Assembly: GCA_031256115.1 (NCBI GenBank)
Contig: JAIRRF010000210.1
Span: forward strand, 1-5,802
Direction: 5' to 3'
Source: Treponema sp.
GTDB lineage: Bacteria; Spirochaetota; Spirochaetia; Treponematales; Breznakiellaceae
DNA: 5,802 nt
Shown here: in pieces, positions 1-5,782 of the stretch
Position numbering within the stretch: the first letter of the stretch is position 1
Layout of the letters: each line of letters begins with the position of its first letter
Notes under the pieces: generated by a model
Told to the model about the DNA's origin: nothing
Databases searched by the model: none
What the model saw: only the letters and a program-made list of their open reading frames with translations
Made by a program: the position numbers and the translations under genes

Positions 1-833
1 GGCTTTCTGTACGGAAACAATGGGGCCAGAATTTTTTAATTAATCCCCAGGTTCGGACAAGCCTTGTCGATGCGCTGGATGCGGAAACGGGCCAAACAGT
101 TTGGGAAATCGGGAGCGGACTTGGCTCCATGACCGCCTTGCTCCTTGAACGGAAAGTAAAGGTAATGGCCTTCGAGATTGATCCGGGCCTATGCTCCGTT
201 CTGGAGTACCTATTTGGCGCCATGGATAATTTTACCCTGATCCGTGGTGATGTGCTTAAAACCTGGAAGACCGCGGAAAGCGCCCCCTATCTGCTGGGAA
301 ACCTGCCCTATACGGTGGCTGCTCTGCTTATGGGAAACCTTATTACTGAACAATGTTTTTTTAAGCGGATGCTTATTATGGTTCAAAAAGAGGTTGCCCT
401 GCGTATGACTGCGCTGCCCGGTTCCAAAAATTATTCTTCCATTTCGGTGCTTTGCGCTTCGGCCTACACAATGAAGATCATCAAAACTTTAAAAGGATCC
501 TCTTTCTATCCCGCTCCCCATGTGGATTCCGCGGCGCTATGCTTTGAAAGACGGCATGATGCGGCCCTGCCGCCAGCTTTATTTTACTCTCTTGTCCGAG
601 CCCTCTTTACATCCCGGCGAAAGACTATAGCCAACAATCTACAGAATTTTCTTTCCCGTTCATGTACAATCAAAGAGGGGAGAAAGACTCCTAGTATCAT
701 TTCTGCCGGCGAAAGAGCAGCGGCGGCGCTTAATAGCTGCGGCCTAAGCGGCAGGGAACGGGCGGAAACTGTCCCCTTGGAGGTTTTTTTTGCCCTGGCA
801 CGAAGCCTGGAAAAAAACGGTTATGAACATTAA
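1..833 (+). CDS. rsmA: 16S rRNA (adenine1518-N6/adenine1519-N6)-dimethyltransferase RsmA (KsgA), 5'-truncated by window edge
   Basis: This is an S-adenosylmethionine-dependent methyltransferase that dimethylates two adjacent adenines in the 3'-terminal hairpin of 16S rRNA, late in small-subunit assembly in the cytoplasm. The frame is open from base 3 to the left edge, so the true start lies outside. An ATG at 129 is internal, because family motifs lie upstream of it. Counting visible residues from base 3, I see the N-terminal GQNFL signature (8-12), the SAM-binding motif EIGSGLGSMT (35-44, usually EIGPGLGALT), the acidic FEID (57-60), GDVLK (82-86), the catalytic NLPY (100-103), FYPAPHVDSA (168-177), and the C-terminal RRKTIANNL (205-213). 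The 276 visible residues are close to the full family length of about 270-290, so only a few are missing. The Pro-to-Ser change in the glycine-rich motif and Thr after NLPY are mild departures. It is the first visible gene of a four-gene operon and overlaps the next gene by 11 bases. Confidence 0.96.
   Translation, partial: LSVRKQWGQNFLINPQVRTSLVDALDAETGQTVWEIGSGLGSMTALLLERKVKVMAFEIDPGLCSVLEYLFGAMDNFTLIRGDVLKTWKTAESAPYLLGNLPYTVAALLMGNLITEQCFFKRMLIMVQKEVALRMTALPGSKNYSSISVLCASAYTMKIIKTLKGSSFYPAPHVDSAALCFERRHDAALPPALFYSLVRALFTSRRKTIANNLQNFLSRSCTIKEGRKTPSIISAGERAAAALNSCGLSGRERAETVPLEVFFALARSLEKNGYEH
779..783 (+). promoter_or_regulatory. Strong GGAGG inside rsmA, 6 bases before an in-frame TTG of yggS
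   Basis: GGAGG, then six T, then TTG at 790 makes a near-ideal initiation site in the yggS frame, and it would add 11 residues to YggS. The conserved start is instead the ATG at 823, which has only a weak GGA about 10 bases upstream. The GGAGG may be a chance consequence of the rsmA codons for Leu-Glu-Val, an alternative start, or a ribosome loading site for the coupled gene. Confidence 0.4.
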
Positions 834-1503
834 AGAAAATTTGGAAGAAATCAGAGAACGGACGGAAAAGGCCGCAGTCCGTTCAGGGCGAAACCCTTTA
901 GAGATCCGCCTTATGGGAATCTCCAAATTTCAGAATGAGAAAAAAATTGAAGAAGCAGTAAAAGCCGGGCTTTTTCTTTTTGGAGAAAGCAAGGTGCAGG
1001 AAGCTGCAGCAAAGTTCCCCGCCCTGAAAAAAAAATATCCGGACCTGGAACTTCATATGGTTGGCAGCCTTCAACGAAATAAAATAAAAAATGCCCTTGC
1101 CGTTTTTGATTGTTTCCAGTCCCTGGACAGGGACGAATTAATCAGCGCTCTGGGAAAAATAACTAAACCCCTGACGGTTCTTTTGGAGATGCATACCGGA
1201 GAAGAATCTAAAAGCGGTTATCCGGATGAAGATTCCCTTTCACGGGCTGTTGAATTGGTTTTGTCCTTTCCGGCCCTAAAACTATCCGGGCTAATGACCA
1301 TGGCTCCTTTTACCAAGGACAGGATTTTAATCCGTCAATCATTCAGAAAACTCATTTCCGCCCGAAATTGCTTGCAGCGCAGATTTCCCGATGTGGATTT
1401 TTCCTGTCTTTCCATGGGCATGTCAAATGATTTTGAAACAGCCATAGAAGAAGGTTCCACCCTGATCAGGATAGGGACTGCGATCTTTGGAGAATCCTTA
1501 TGA
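823..1503 (+). CDS. yggS: YggS/PLPBP-family pyridoxal 5'-phosphate-binding protein (PLP homeostasis)
   Basis: This is a cytoplasmic single-domain PLP-binding protein of the alanine racemase-like (fold III) barrel family. Members have no established catalytic activity and are known to affect vitamin B6 and amino/keto-acid balance. The product is 226 residues, against about 230 in the family. Visible signatures are GISKFQ with the PLP-binding lysine at K35, FGESKVQE (53-60), HMVGSLQRNK (78-87), EESKSGY (127-133), SGLMTM (155-160), LSMGMSNDFETAIEEGS (196-212) and the phosphate-binding RIGTAIFG (216-223). I chose the ATG at 823 because MNIKENLEEIRERTEKAA aligns with the usual N-terminus. A TTG at 790 in the same frame would add 11 residues, and it alone has a strong GGAGG. 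The gene overlaps rsmA by 11 bases and the next gene by 4, implying coupled translation. A run of nine A lies at 1027-1035. Identity is firm; the start is less so. Confidence 0.94.
   Translation: MNIKENLEEIRERTEKAAVRSGRNPLEIRLMGISKFQNEKKIEEAVKAGLFLFGESKVQEAAAKFPALKKKYPDLELHMVGSLQRNKIKNALAVFDCFQSLDRDELISALGKITKPLTVLLEMHTGEESKSGYPDEDSLSRAVELVLSFPALKLSGLMTMAPFTKDRILIRQSFRKLISARNCLQRRFPDVDFSCLSMGMSNDFETAIEEGSTLIRIGTAIFGESL
1489..1492 (+). promoter_or_regulatory. Shine-Dalgarno GGAG of the 154-residue membrane protein gene
   Basis: GGAG lies inside the last codons of yggS, 7 bases before the ATG at 1500. With the ATGA stop/start overlap it fixes the start of the downstream gene and predicts coupled translation. 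Confidence 0.7.
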
Positions 1504-1964
1504 AGCGGCGAAATTGTTGGCTGGTATTATTGTTTGTCGGCGCTGCTGTTGGTTTTACACAAAGCCCTCCGGCCGAGAGCTCGGAACAAACGCTACTTCA
1601 GGAAAGCGCAGAAAACATCGTTTCAGAAAATAAAGATTCTCCTTCAACAGCGCCCGCCGGACAAACGCCGCGTCTTGCTCCCCAATGGGTAAAAGATCTA
1701 AGACGGGGAGAAATCGTTTTTTTCGGTTCCTTTCCTTTTACTGTTTTCTTTTCCGCCACTTTCATGGATCTCTACCGCAGTGCGGCCAATAACTGGGACA
1801 CCCGTTATGCTCCCTGGCCTGTAAAATCCGCCGGAGCAGTAACAATGACTACCGATGAGTTAAAACTTATGTTTACCATAGCTGTTTCCGCTTCTCTGGT
1901 AATTTCTTTGGCTGATCATTTTATTGTCCGCCATAGACGGAAAGCCAATGTTACATTGGAATGA
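1500..1964 (+). CDS. Hypothetical small membrane or exported protein with signal-like N-terminus and two further hydrophobic segments
   Basis: I do not recognise this 154-residue protein. Residues 1-20 form a basic start (MKRRN) followed by a hydrophobic stretch, which would serve as a signal peptide or an uncleaved first membrane helix. There is no lipobox cysteine after it. Residues 21-62 are polar and rich in Ser, Glu, Pro and Ala, probably a disordered linker. A hydrophobic segment with many phenylalanines follows at about 71-92, then a loop with several Trp and Tyr (NNWDTRYAPWPVKS, 97-110). A second clear membrane helix lies at about 121-143, and the tail is basic (RHRRK). The start is well supported: GGAG at 1489-1492 is 7 bases upstream, and the ATG forms an ATGA overlap with the yggS stop. 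The other end shares the same type of overlap with the pseudouridine synthase gene. It is probably an inner-membrane protein. Its place between housekeeping genes does not reveal a role. Confidence 0.85.
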   Translation: MKRRNCWLVLLFVGAAVGFTQSPPAESSEQTLLQESAENIVSENKDSPSTAPAGQTPRLAPQWVKDLRRGEIVFFGSFPFTVFFSATFMDLYRSAANNWDTRYAPWPVKSAGAVTMTTDELKLMFTIAVSASLVISLADHFIVRHRRKANVTLE

Positions 1965-2944
1965 ATGTGGATCATTGCTGCTATTCAGGAACAGTTGAAA
2001 ACCTTCCCAATAGCGTCAGGCTGGACCGGTATGCATCGGAAATTCTGGGTCTCTTAAGCAGGGCCCAGATAAAGTCCAGGGTTTTGGAAGCGAAATTAAA
2101 CGGCAGGCCGGTAAAACTTTCCCGCCCCGTAAAAACCGGCGACCGGCTGGAACTATGCTGGCTTCCGGCCGCTCCGTTTTTTTTGGAGCCGGAAAATATT
2201 CCTCTTAATATATTATACGAAGACGAGCGCTGTGCGGTGATCAACAAATCCCAGGGTATGATCGTCCACCCCGGAGCCGGGAACCCTTCCGGCACGCTGG
2301 CCAATGCCTTGTTCTGGCGGCGTTTAAACCGGCAATCCGCCGTGCAGTTTACTGATGAGCCTGTTGGCTGGCGCAGCGGCATTGTTCACCGGCTGGACAA
2401 GGATACTTCAGGAGTACTTATTGCCGCCTATGATGATGAGGCCCTGAACTTTCTTTCCTCTCAATTTAAGGCAAGAACGGTCAAAAAGCGTTACCTGGCT
2501 ATTGTCCGGGGAACGCCGGAAAAAACCAGGGGAAGCATCCTGACTCGGCTGATTCGGGATCCTCGTGATCGCAAGCGTTTTACCGCCATAGAAAAGGAAA
2601 AAACTTCCGATTTTACCGGAAAGGGAAAAATTGCCCATACCGAATACCGGCTTATTAAATCCTGGGGGAAGGATTATGCCCTTTTACTTCTTAAACCCCG
2701 AACAGGCAGGACCCATCAACTGCGGGTACATTTAAAACACATAGGTCATCCCATCCTTGGAGACAGGATCTATGATCCCCAGAGTAAATTATCCGAAGGC
2801 CCTTCGGAATCTTCGTTGATGCTCCATTCCTACAGCCTTGCCCTTGTTCTTCCGGGAGAGGCCGGATTACGTCGTTTTAAAGCGCCTGTGCCGGAGCATT
2901 TTACGGCAACCCTTGCCGGGCTTAACAATTTTACTGAAGCATAG
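1961..2944 (+). CDS. rluD: RluA-family 23S rRNA pseudouridine synthase, RluD-like
   Basis: This enzyme isomerises specific uridines in 23S rRNA to pseudouridine in the cytoplasm. RluD acts on helix 69 of the large subunit. The 327 residues match the roughly 326 of E. coli RluD. An S4 RNA-binding domain spans about residues 19-66 (RLDRYASEILG, then RPVKTGDRLEL). The catalytic domain follows, with the RluD-like segment MIVHPGAGNPSGTLANAL (100-117) and the active-site motif IVHRLDKDTSG, whose catalytic aspartate is D146. Next come KKRYLAIVRG (175-184), GRTHQLRVHLKHIGHPILGD (249-268) and FKAPVPEHF (306-314). The start overlaps the preceding stop as ATGA with only a weak Shine-Dalgarno, so translation probably depends on coupling. 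It is the last gene of the operon. Its last 14 bases overlap the convergent ankyrin gene. The RluA family is certain. RluD rather than RluC is inferred from the overall pattern and the VHPGAGN segment. Confidence 0.93.
   Translation: MNVDHCCYSGTVENLPNSVRLDRYASEILGLLSRAQIKSRVLEAKLNGRPVKLSRPVKTGDRLELCWLPAAPFFLEPENIPLNILYEDERCAVINKSQGMIVHPGAGNPSGTLANALFWRRLNRQSAVQFTDEPVGWRSGIVHRLDKDTSGVLIAAYDDEALNFLSSQFKARTVKKRYLAIVRGTPEKTRGSILTRLIRDPRDRKRFTAIEKEKTSDFTGKGKIAHTEYRLIKSWGKDYALLLLKPRTGRTHQLRVHLKHIGHPILGDRIYDPQSKLSEGPSESSLMLHSYSLALVLPGEAGLRRFKAPVPEHFTATLAGLNNFTEA
2904..2918 (-). terminator. Candidate hairpin after the ankyrin gene stop, inside the rluD 3' end
   Basis: CGGCAA-3-TTGCCG is a perfect 6 bp stem with a three-base loop, starting 12 bases beyond the ankyrin stop codon on the - strand. 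On that strand it is followed by TAAAATG rather than a run of T, and on the + strand by GGCTTAACAATTTT. It is therefore not a canonical intrinsic terminator in either direction. It could be a weak terminator or an RNA 3'-end stabiliser for the ankyrin message, or only a product of rluD codons. Confidence 0.25.
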
Positions 2945-5726
2945 CCGCAGCTCTGTCATAGTTCCAGCGCTGTGCAATGTCTGCGGGGCTTTCGGCAGCA
3001 ATGTTCCGGGTATTTTTATTGGCCCCCAACTCAAGAAGGATAGCAATCATATCGGTTCTTCCTGTTTGAGCAGCATAGTGAAGTACGGTATTTCCCGTAT
3101 TATCCCGGGCATTTATTGCGTTTCCGGAAAAGAGCGCCCTGACTGCTTTTTCTCCCTGTAAAAGGGCTGCCGTAGCAGGGATTTTTCCGTCCGCTGCAGG
3201 GGCAAAGACATCAGAACCCGCATCGGTCAGAATTTTTGCCGCTTCCAGGGAATCCTGGTCAAGAGCAAGCCTAAGGGCCGTGCGGCCTTCAGAATCAATT
3301 GCTGATACCCTGCATCCCTGCTGGATAATTGTTTTAATTGTTTCCAATGAAGCCCCTTGTTTGATTGCAATATGAAGGGGAGACAAACCCTCGTCATCTG
3401 CCATAATGATCCTGTCCTTTGTCAGGAGTGTTGTCACCATAACAGGGGAGTTAAGGGCAATTTGAAACGGAGTAACCCCGTAGGAATTGCGGGCATGGAT
3501 TGGCGCGCCGCAGTTAAGCAGTAAAGTTGCCAAATCCCTCCGTCCGTTGGATACGGCAATATGAAGAGGCGTATTCCCCATTTTATTCCGGGTTATTGGG
3601 TCGGCACCGGAATTGATCAGGCGTTCCAGCGAACCGGAAGAACTGTTTTCCACAGCCGCCATCAGGGGAGTATTTCCCTGGGCATCCCGAATTTCAATAT
3701 TTGCCTTCAGCCGTATTAATGTTGTTTCGGATGCGGAAAGACCAAGATGAACTGCTTCATGAAGGGGAGAAAGACCTGCCAGATTTTGTGCATTTATATT
3801 GTTCCCTGCATTTACAAGGGGTTCAATGGAATTTTGAGCATTCCATCGGACCGCACTATGCAGGGGGGAATTTCCCAGGGCATCTCTGGCATTAATTGAT
3901 GCCCCTGCTGTCAGCAGCGCCCGAATCGTTTCCGGCGAATCGGCCCGGGCGGCCACAAAAAGGGGTGTTTCCCCCGTAGCATTGACCGCTTCCAGTTTTG
4001 AACCGTTACGCACCAATAAGGGTACATGAGCCGCCAATTTCCATTGGGCGCCGTAATGGAGGGCAGTGTTTCCAAGGCCGTCTTTCGCTTCCAGTGTTTT
4101 TTGGGTAAGCATCCATTCCCGAATTTGACCGGAAGCAGGGAAGGCAAGGAACAGGGGATTATCTCCCTTGGAATTGGGAGAGAAAATATCCGCTCCACGG
4201 GAAATCAACAGTGTTCCGGGGGCTTCGTGGTTTTCCATGACAGCTATATGGAGAGCGGTATTCCCCTCTTTGTTTCGTGCGTTAACTAGACCATTCCTGT
4301 TTAAAATCAACTCTGCCACTTCAGTATCGTTCCTAATCTTAACAACAATGTGGAGGGGCGTATTCCCGGCGCTGTCACTCTGCAATACCGTACTGTTTGT
4401 TATAAGTAAATCAATCACCGCACTGTTATTATCCTTTAAAGCGTTTTCCAAAGGAGTAAGGTTTCTGTTGTCCGCAGCAAAAATGTCTGCCCGGTGGGTC
4501 AGCAACAAAGGTATAAGGTCTACCCGGTTTTTTTCCACTGCCAGGTGCAGGGCAGTCTTACCTTCGATGTTACGGGCTGTCACATCGGCATGCCTTGAAA
4601 GCAGCTGGTAGATAAGTTCCCTTGGTCTTCCCAATGCTATCATTACATGAAGAGGTGTTTCGCCGTGTTCATCCCTTAGGTTTGGGTTTGCCTGGCTGGA
4701 AAGAAGCATAACAACAACTTGTTCATGGACTCGTAAAGGAGAAGCCAGATGGAGGGCTGTATTGCCATTGGCATCCTGGGCATTAATATCCGACCCGCGC
4801 TCAATAAGTAACTTAATTGTTTCGAGATTACCCATCCTGCATGCTTCGTGTAGAGCAGTAGCGCCGGAATTATTTTTAATGTTAATATCTACTTTTATAT
4901 CTGCTTTTTTATCCAGCATAAAGCTGATATAGCCCGTATAACCTTCCTGGGCAGCAAAGTGCAAAGCAGTGTTCCCGTCTGCTGCCCTGAAATTATAGTT
5001 TGCACTTCGTGCCGCCGGTGCAAAATACGTGTATAAAGGATGATTGGAAAAGCCCCCGGCCAGAACAAGTCTTTCTGCTGTTCCGGCATGTCCTATAGAA
5101 CCGGTTCCTTCAAAGGCATGGTCAAGGGCTGTTTTTCCGCTGTCATCTTTTTCATTGATTAAGGCCCCCGCCGCAATAATGGTTCCGGCTGAGTCGGCCC
5201 AACCCCCCCTTGCCGCCAGGTGGATTAAACTGTAACCCCCGCTGCCCCGGCTGTTTATGGTTTGGGGATTAATCAAAGATTCGAGAAAAGTTCCGCCATG
5301 CCTGACGCCTCGCAGGGCAGGCGAATCTGAACTGTCCTTTCCTATTTGATGATGAATGTCTGCTCCGGCAGCCGCTAAAAGACGGCTTGTTCCCGGATCA
5401 GACTTTTCGGCGGCAATAACCAGGGGAGTTCTGTCATCATTATCCAGAGCATCAACTTCAGCTCCCATTGCCAGGAGAAATCGGACCATTTCTGTATTAC
5501 CCGTCTCGACGGCCGCATGCAGGGCAGTTCTGCCATTTCCATCCCGCTCATTCAGCGATGCCTGGCTGGTAAAAAGGGCCTGGGCTTCCTGGGTTTTTCC
5601 CTGCTCCAGTAAATTAAAAACATTATGTTTGGAACCATTAGGTTTGGAAACGGAAGATTTGCTGGCGCAGGACAAAAATAAAAGCGCCGTTAAACTCAAT
5701 ATAGAGGCAAAATAATACTTTTTCAT
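2931..5726 (-). CDS. Large ankyrin-repeat lipoprotein (about 24 repeats)
   Basis: The 931-residue product begins with a lipoprotein-type signal peptide: MKKYY, a hydrophobic core, then LLFLSC with the lipidated cysteine at C20. A polar Ser/Lys-rich tether follows (21-34), and a half-repeat cap may occupy 35-61. From residue 62 to the end the protein is ankyrin repeats of about 33 residues, recognisable as GNTALHxA, LLxxGAdINARD and variants. They start near residues 62, 95, 161, 194, 249, 285, 318, 351, 386, 419, 451, 485, 518, 549, 582, 615, 648, 681, 714, 747, 777, 811, 845 and 874, with a partial one at 908. Regions 128-160 and 204-248 are irregular. There is no enzymatic domain, so it is most likely a protein-binding scaffold anchored on the periplasmic or outer surface. 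The ATG at 5726 is the only in-frame start compatible with the signal peptide. No Shine-Dalgarno is visible. Binding partner and exact cell location are unknown. Confidence 0.93.
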   Translation of the reverse strand: MKKYYFASILSLTALLFLSCASKSSVSKPNGSKHNVFNLLEQGKTQEAQALFTSQASLNERDGNGRTALHAAVETGNTEMVRFLLAMGAEVDALDNDDRTPLVIAAEKSDPGTSRLLAAAGADIHHQIGKDSSDSPALRGVRHGGTFLESLINPQTINSRGSGGYSLIHLAARGGWADSAGTIIAAGALINEKDDSGKTALDHAFEGTGSIGHAGTAERLVLAGGFSNHPLYTYFAPAARSANYNFRAADGNTALHFAAQEGYTGYISFMLDKKADIKVDINIKNNSGATALHEACRMGNLETIKLLIERGSDINAQDANGNTALHLASPLRVHEQVVVMLLSSQANPNLRDEHGETPLHVMIALGRPRELIYQLLSRHADVTARNIEGKTALHLAVEKNRVDLIPLLLTHRADIFAADNRNLTPLENALKDNNSAVIDLLITNSTVLQSDSAGNTPLHIVVKIRNDTEVAELILNRNGLVNARNKEGNTALHIAVMENHEAPGTLLISRGADIFSPNSKGDNPLFLAFPASGQIREWMLTQKTLEAKDGLGNTALHYGAQWKLAAHVPLLVRNGSKLEAVNATGETPLFVAARADSPETIRALLTAGASINARDALGNSPLHSAVRWNAQNSIEPLVNAGNNINAQNLAGLSPLHEAVHLGLSASETTLIRLKANIEIRDAQGNTPLMAAVENSSSGSLERLINSGADPITRNKMGNTPLHIAVSNGRRDLATLLLNCGAPIHARNSYGVTPFQIALNSPVMVTTLLTKDRIIMADDEGLSPLHIAIKQGASLETIKTIIQQGCRVSAIDSEGRTALRLALDQDSLEAAKILTDAGSDVFAPAADGKIPATAALLQGEKAVRALFSGNAINARDNTGNTVLHYAAQTGRTDMIAILLELGANKNTRNIAAESPADIAQRWNYDRAAAMLQ
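2934..5543 (-). repeat. Ankyrin repeat array, about 99 bp period, diverged tandem copies
   Basis: Around 24 coding repeats of about 33 residues are laid head to tail. The period is visible in the DNA. For example, on the + strand TTTCCCtGGGCATC at 3673 recurs as TTTCCCaGGGCATC at 3871, exactly 198 bases (two units) away, and related TTCCC/GGCAT segments recur near 3091, 3571 and 4759. Copies are well diverged at the nucleotide level, so this is an old expanded array rather than a recently duplicated or obviously phase-variable one. The repeats also create several open antisense frames that should not be called as genes. Confidence 0.9.
5667..5726 (-). other. Lipoprotein signal peptide coding segment (residues 1-20, C20 lipidation site)
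   Basis: The N-terminus has a basic pair, a hydrophobic core (about residues 4-17) and LFLSC. The bases directly before the cysteine are F, L and S, so position -3 is Phe rather than the classical Leu. That looser lipobox is tolerated in spirochaetes and is one reason for suspecting such a host. No Asp follows the cysteine (the next residues are ASKSS), so the Asp-at-+2 inner-membrane retention rule known from E. coli would not apply. Confidence 0.8.
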
Positions 5727-5732
5727 AAATAA

Positions 5733-5738
5733 ATTATC
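5733..5738 (-). promoter_or_regulatory. Candidate -10 box of the ankyrin lipoprotein gene
   Basis: Read on the - strand, GATAAT matches the TATAAT consensus at five of six positions. It ends 6 bases before the ATG at 5726, so transcription would begin at or next to the start codon. The best -35 at 17-18 bases spacing (TTAAGC or TAAGCC) is poor. There is no purine-rich ribosome-binding site between box and ATG. An activator-dependent or more distal promoter, inside the tRNA side, is the alternative. Confidence 0.3.
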
Positions 5739-5744
5739 GGCATA

Positions 5745-5774
5745 TTGACAATGAAGGCTTAATTTTGGTATTTT
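5745..5774 (+). promoter_or_regulatory. Sigma-70-type promoter for the tRNA-Leu
   Basis: A perfect -35 TTGACA (5745-5750) is followed by an 18-base spacer and a -10 TATTTT (5769-5774). The -10 matches the consensus at four of six positions and is preceded by an extended -10 TGG (5766-5768). Transcription would start about base 5781, only one or two bases before the mature tRNA 5' end at 5783. Strong compact promoters of this kind are expected for stable RNA genes. This is inferred from sequence alone. Confidence 0.65.
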
Positions 5775-5782
5775 CGGTAAAG

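Larger units (their letters stand above)
5727..5782. other. Divergent intergenic region between ankyrin lipoprotein gene and tRNA-Leu
   Basis: This is the only non-coding stretch in the window, 56 bases and AT-rich. It must hold the promoter of the tRNA (+) and, most simply, that of the lipoprotein gene (-). The candidate boxes of the two lie within about 10 bases of each other, so RNA polymerases serving the two directions could not both bind at once. Confidence 0.75.

Noticed and set aside
129..131. ATG as the start of rsmA
   Set aside because: The frame continues to the left edge and encodes the conserved GQNFL and EIGSGLGS motifs upstream of it, so this ATG is internal.
1981..2382. 133-residue open frame on the - strand
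   Set aside because: It lies wholly inside the well-supported pseudouridine synthase gene and has no family features.
2793..2807. Perfect palindrome CCGAAGG-C-CCTTCGG in rluD
   Set aside because: It has only one unpaired central base and no T run follows on either strand. It lies well inside coding sequence in a Ser/Glu/Pro stretch, so neither terminator nor operator can be supported.
2944..2986. CCGCAG and CTGCGG arms after the rluD stop as an operon terminator
   Set aside because: The stem is 6 bp across a loop of about 30 bases, without a following T tract, inside ankyrin codons.
2838..3161. 107-residue + strand frame spanning the rluD/ankyrin junction
   Set aside because: Its sequence is the out-of-frame reading of rluD and the antisense of ankyrin repeats, with no support of its own.
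4168..4611. 147-residue open frame on the + strand
   Set aside because: It is antisense to the ankyrin array, has no recognisable motif and no ribosome-binding context. Repeated coding sequence tends to keep antisense frames open.
2934..5543. CRISPR or non-coding satellite interpretation of the 99 bp periodicity
   Set aside because: The period is explained by ankyrin repeats in a continuous reading frame. There are no short identical repeats separated by unique spacers.
5356..5715. 119-residue open frame on the + strand
   Set aside because: It is antisense to the ankyrin N-terminus and has a low-complexity Ala/Ser/Arg composition typical of a shadow frame.
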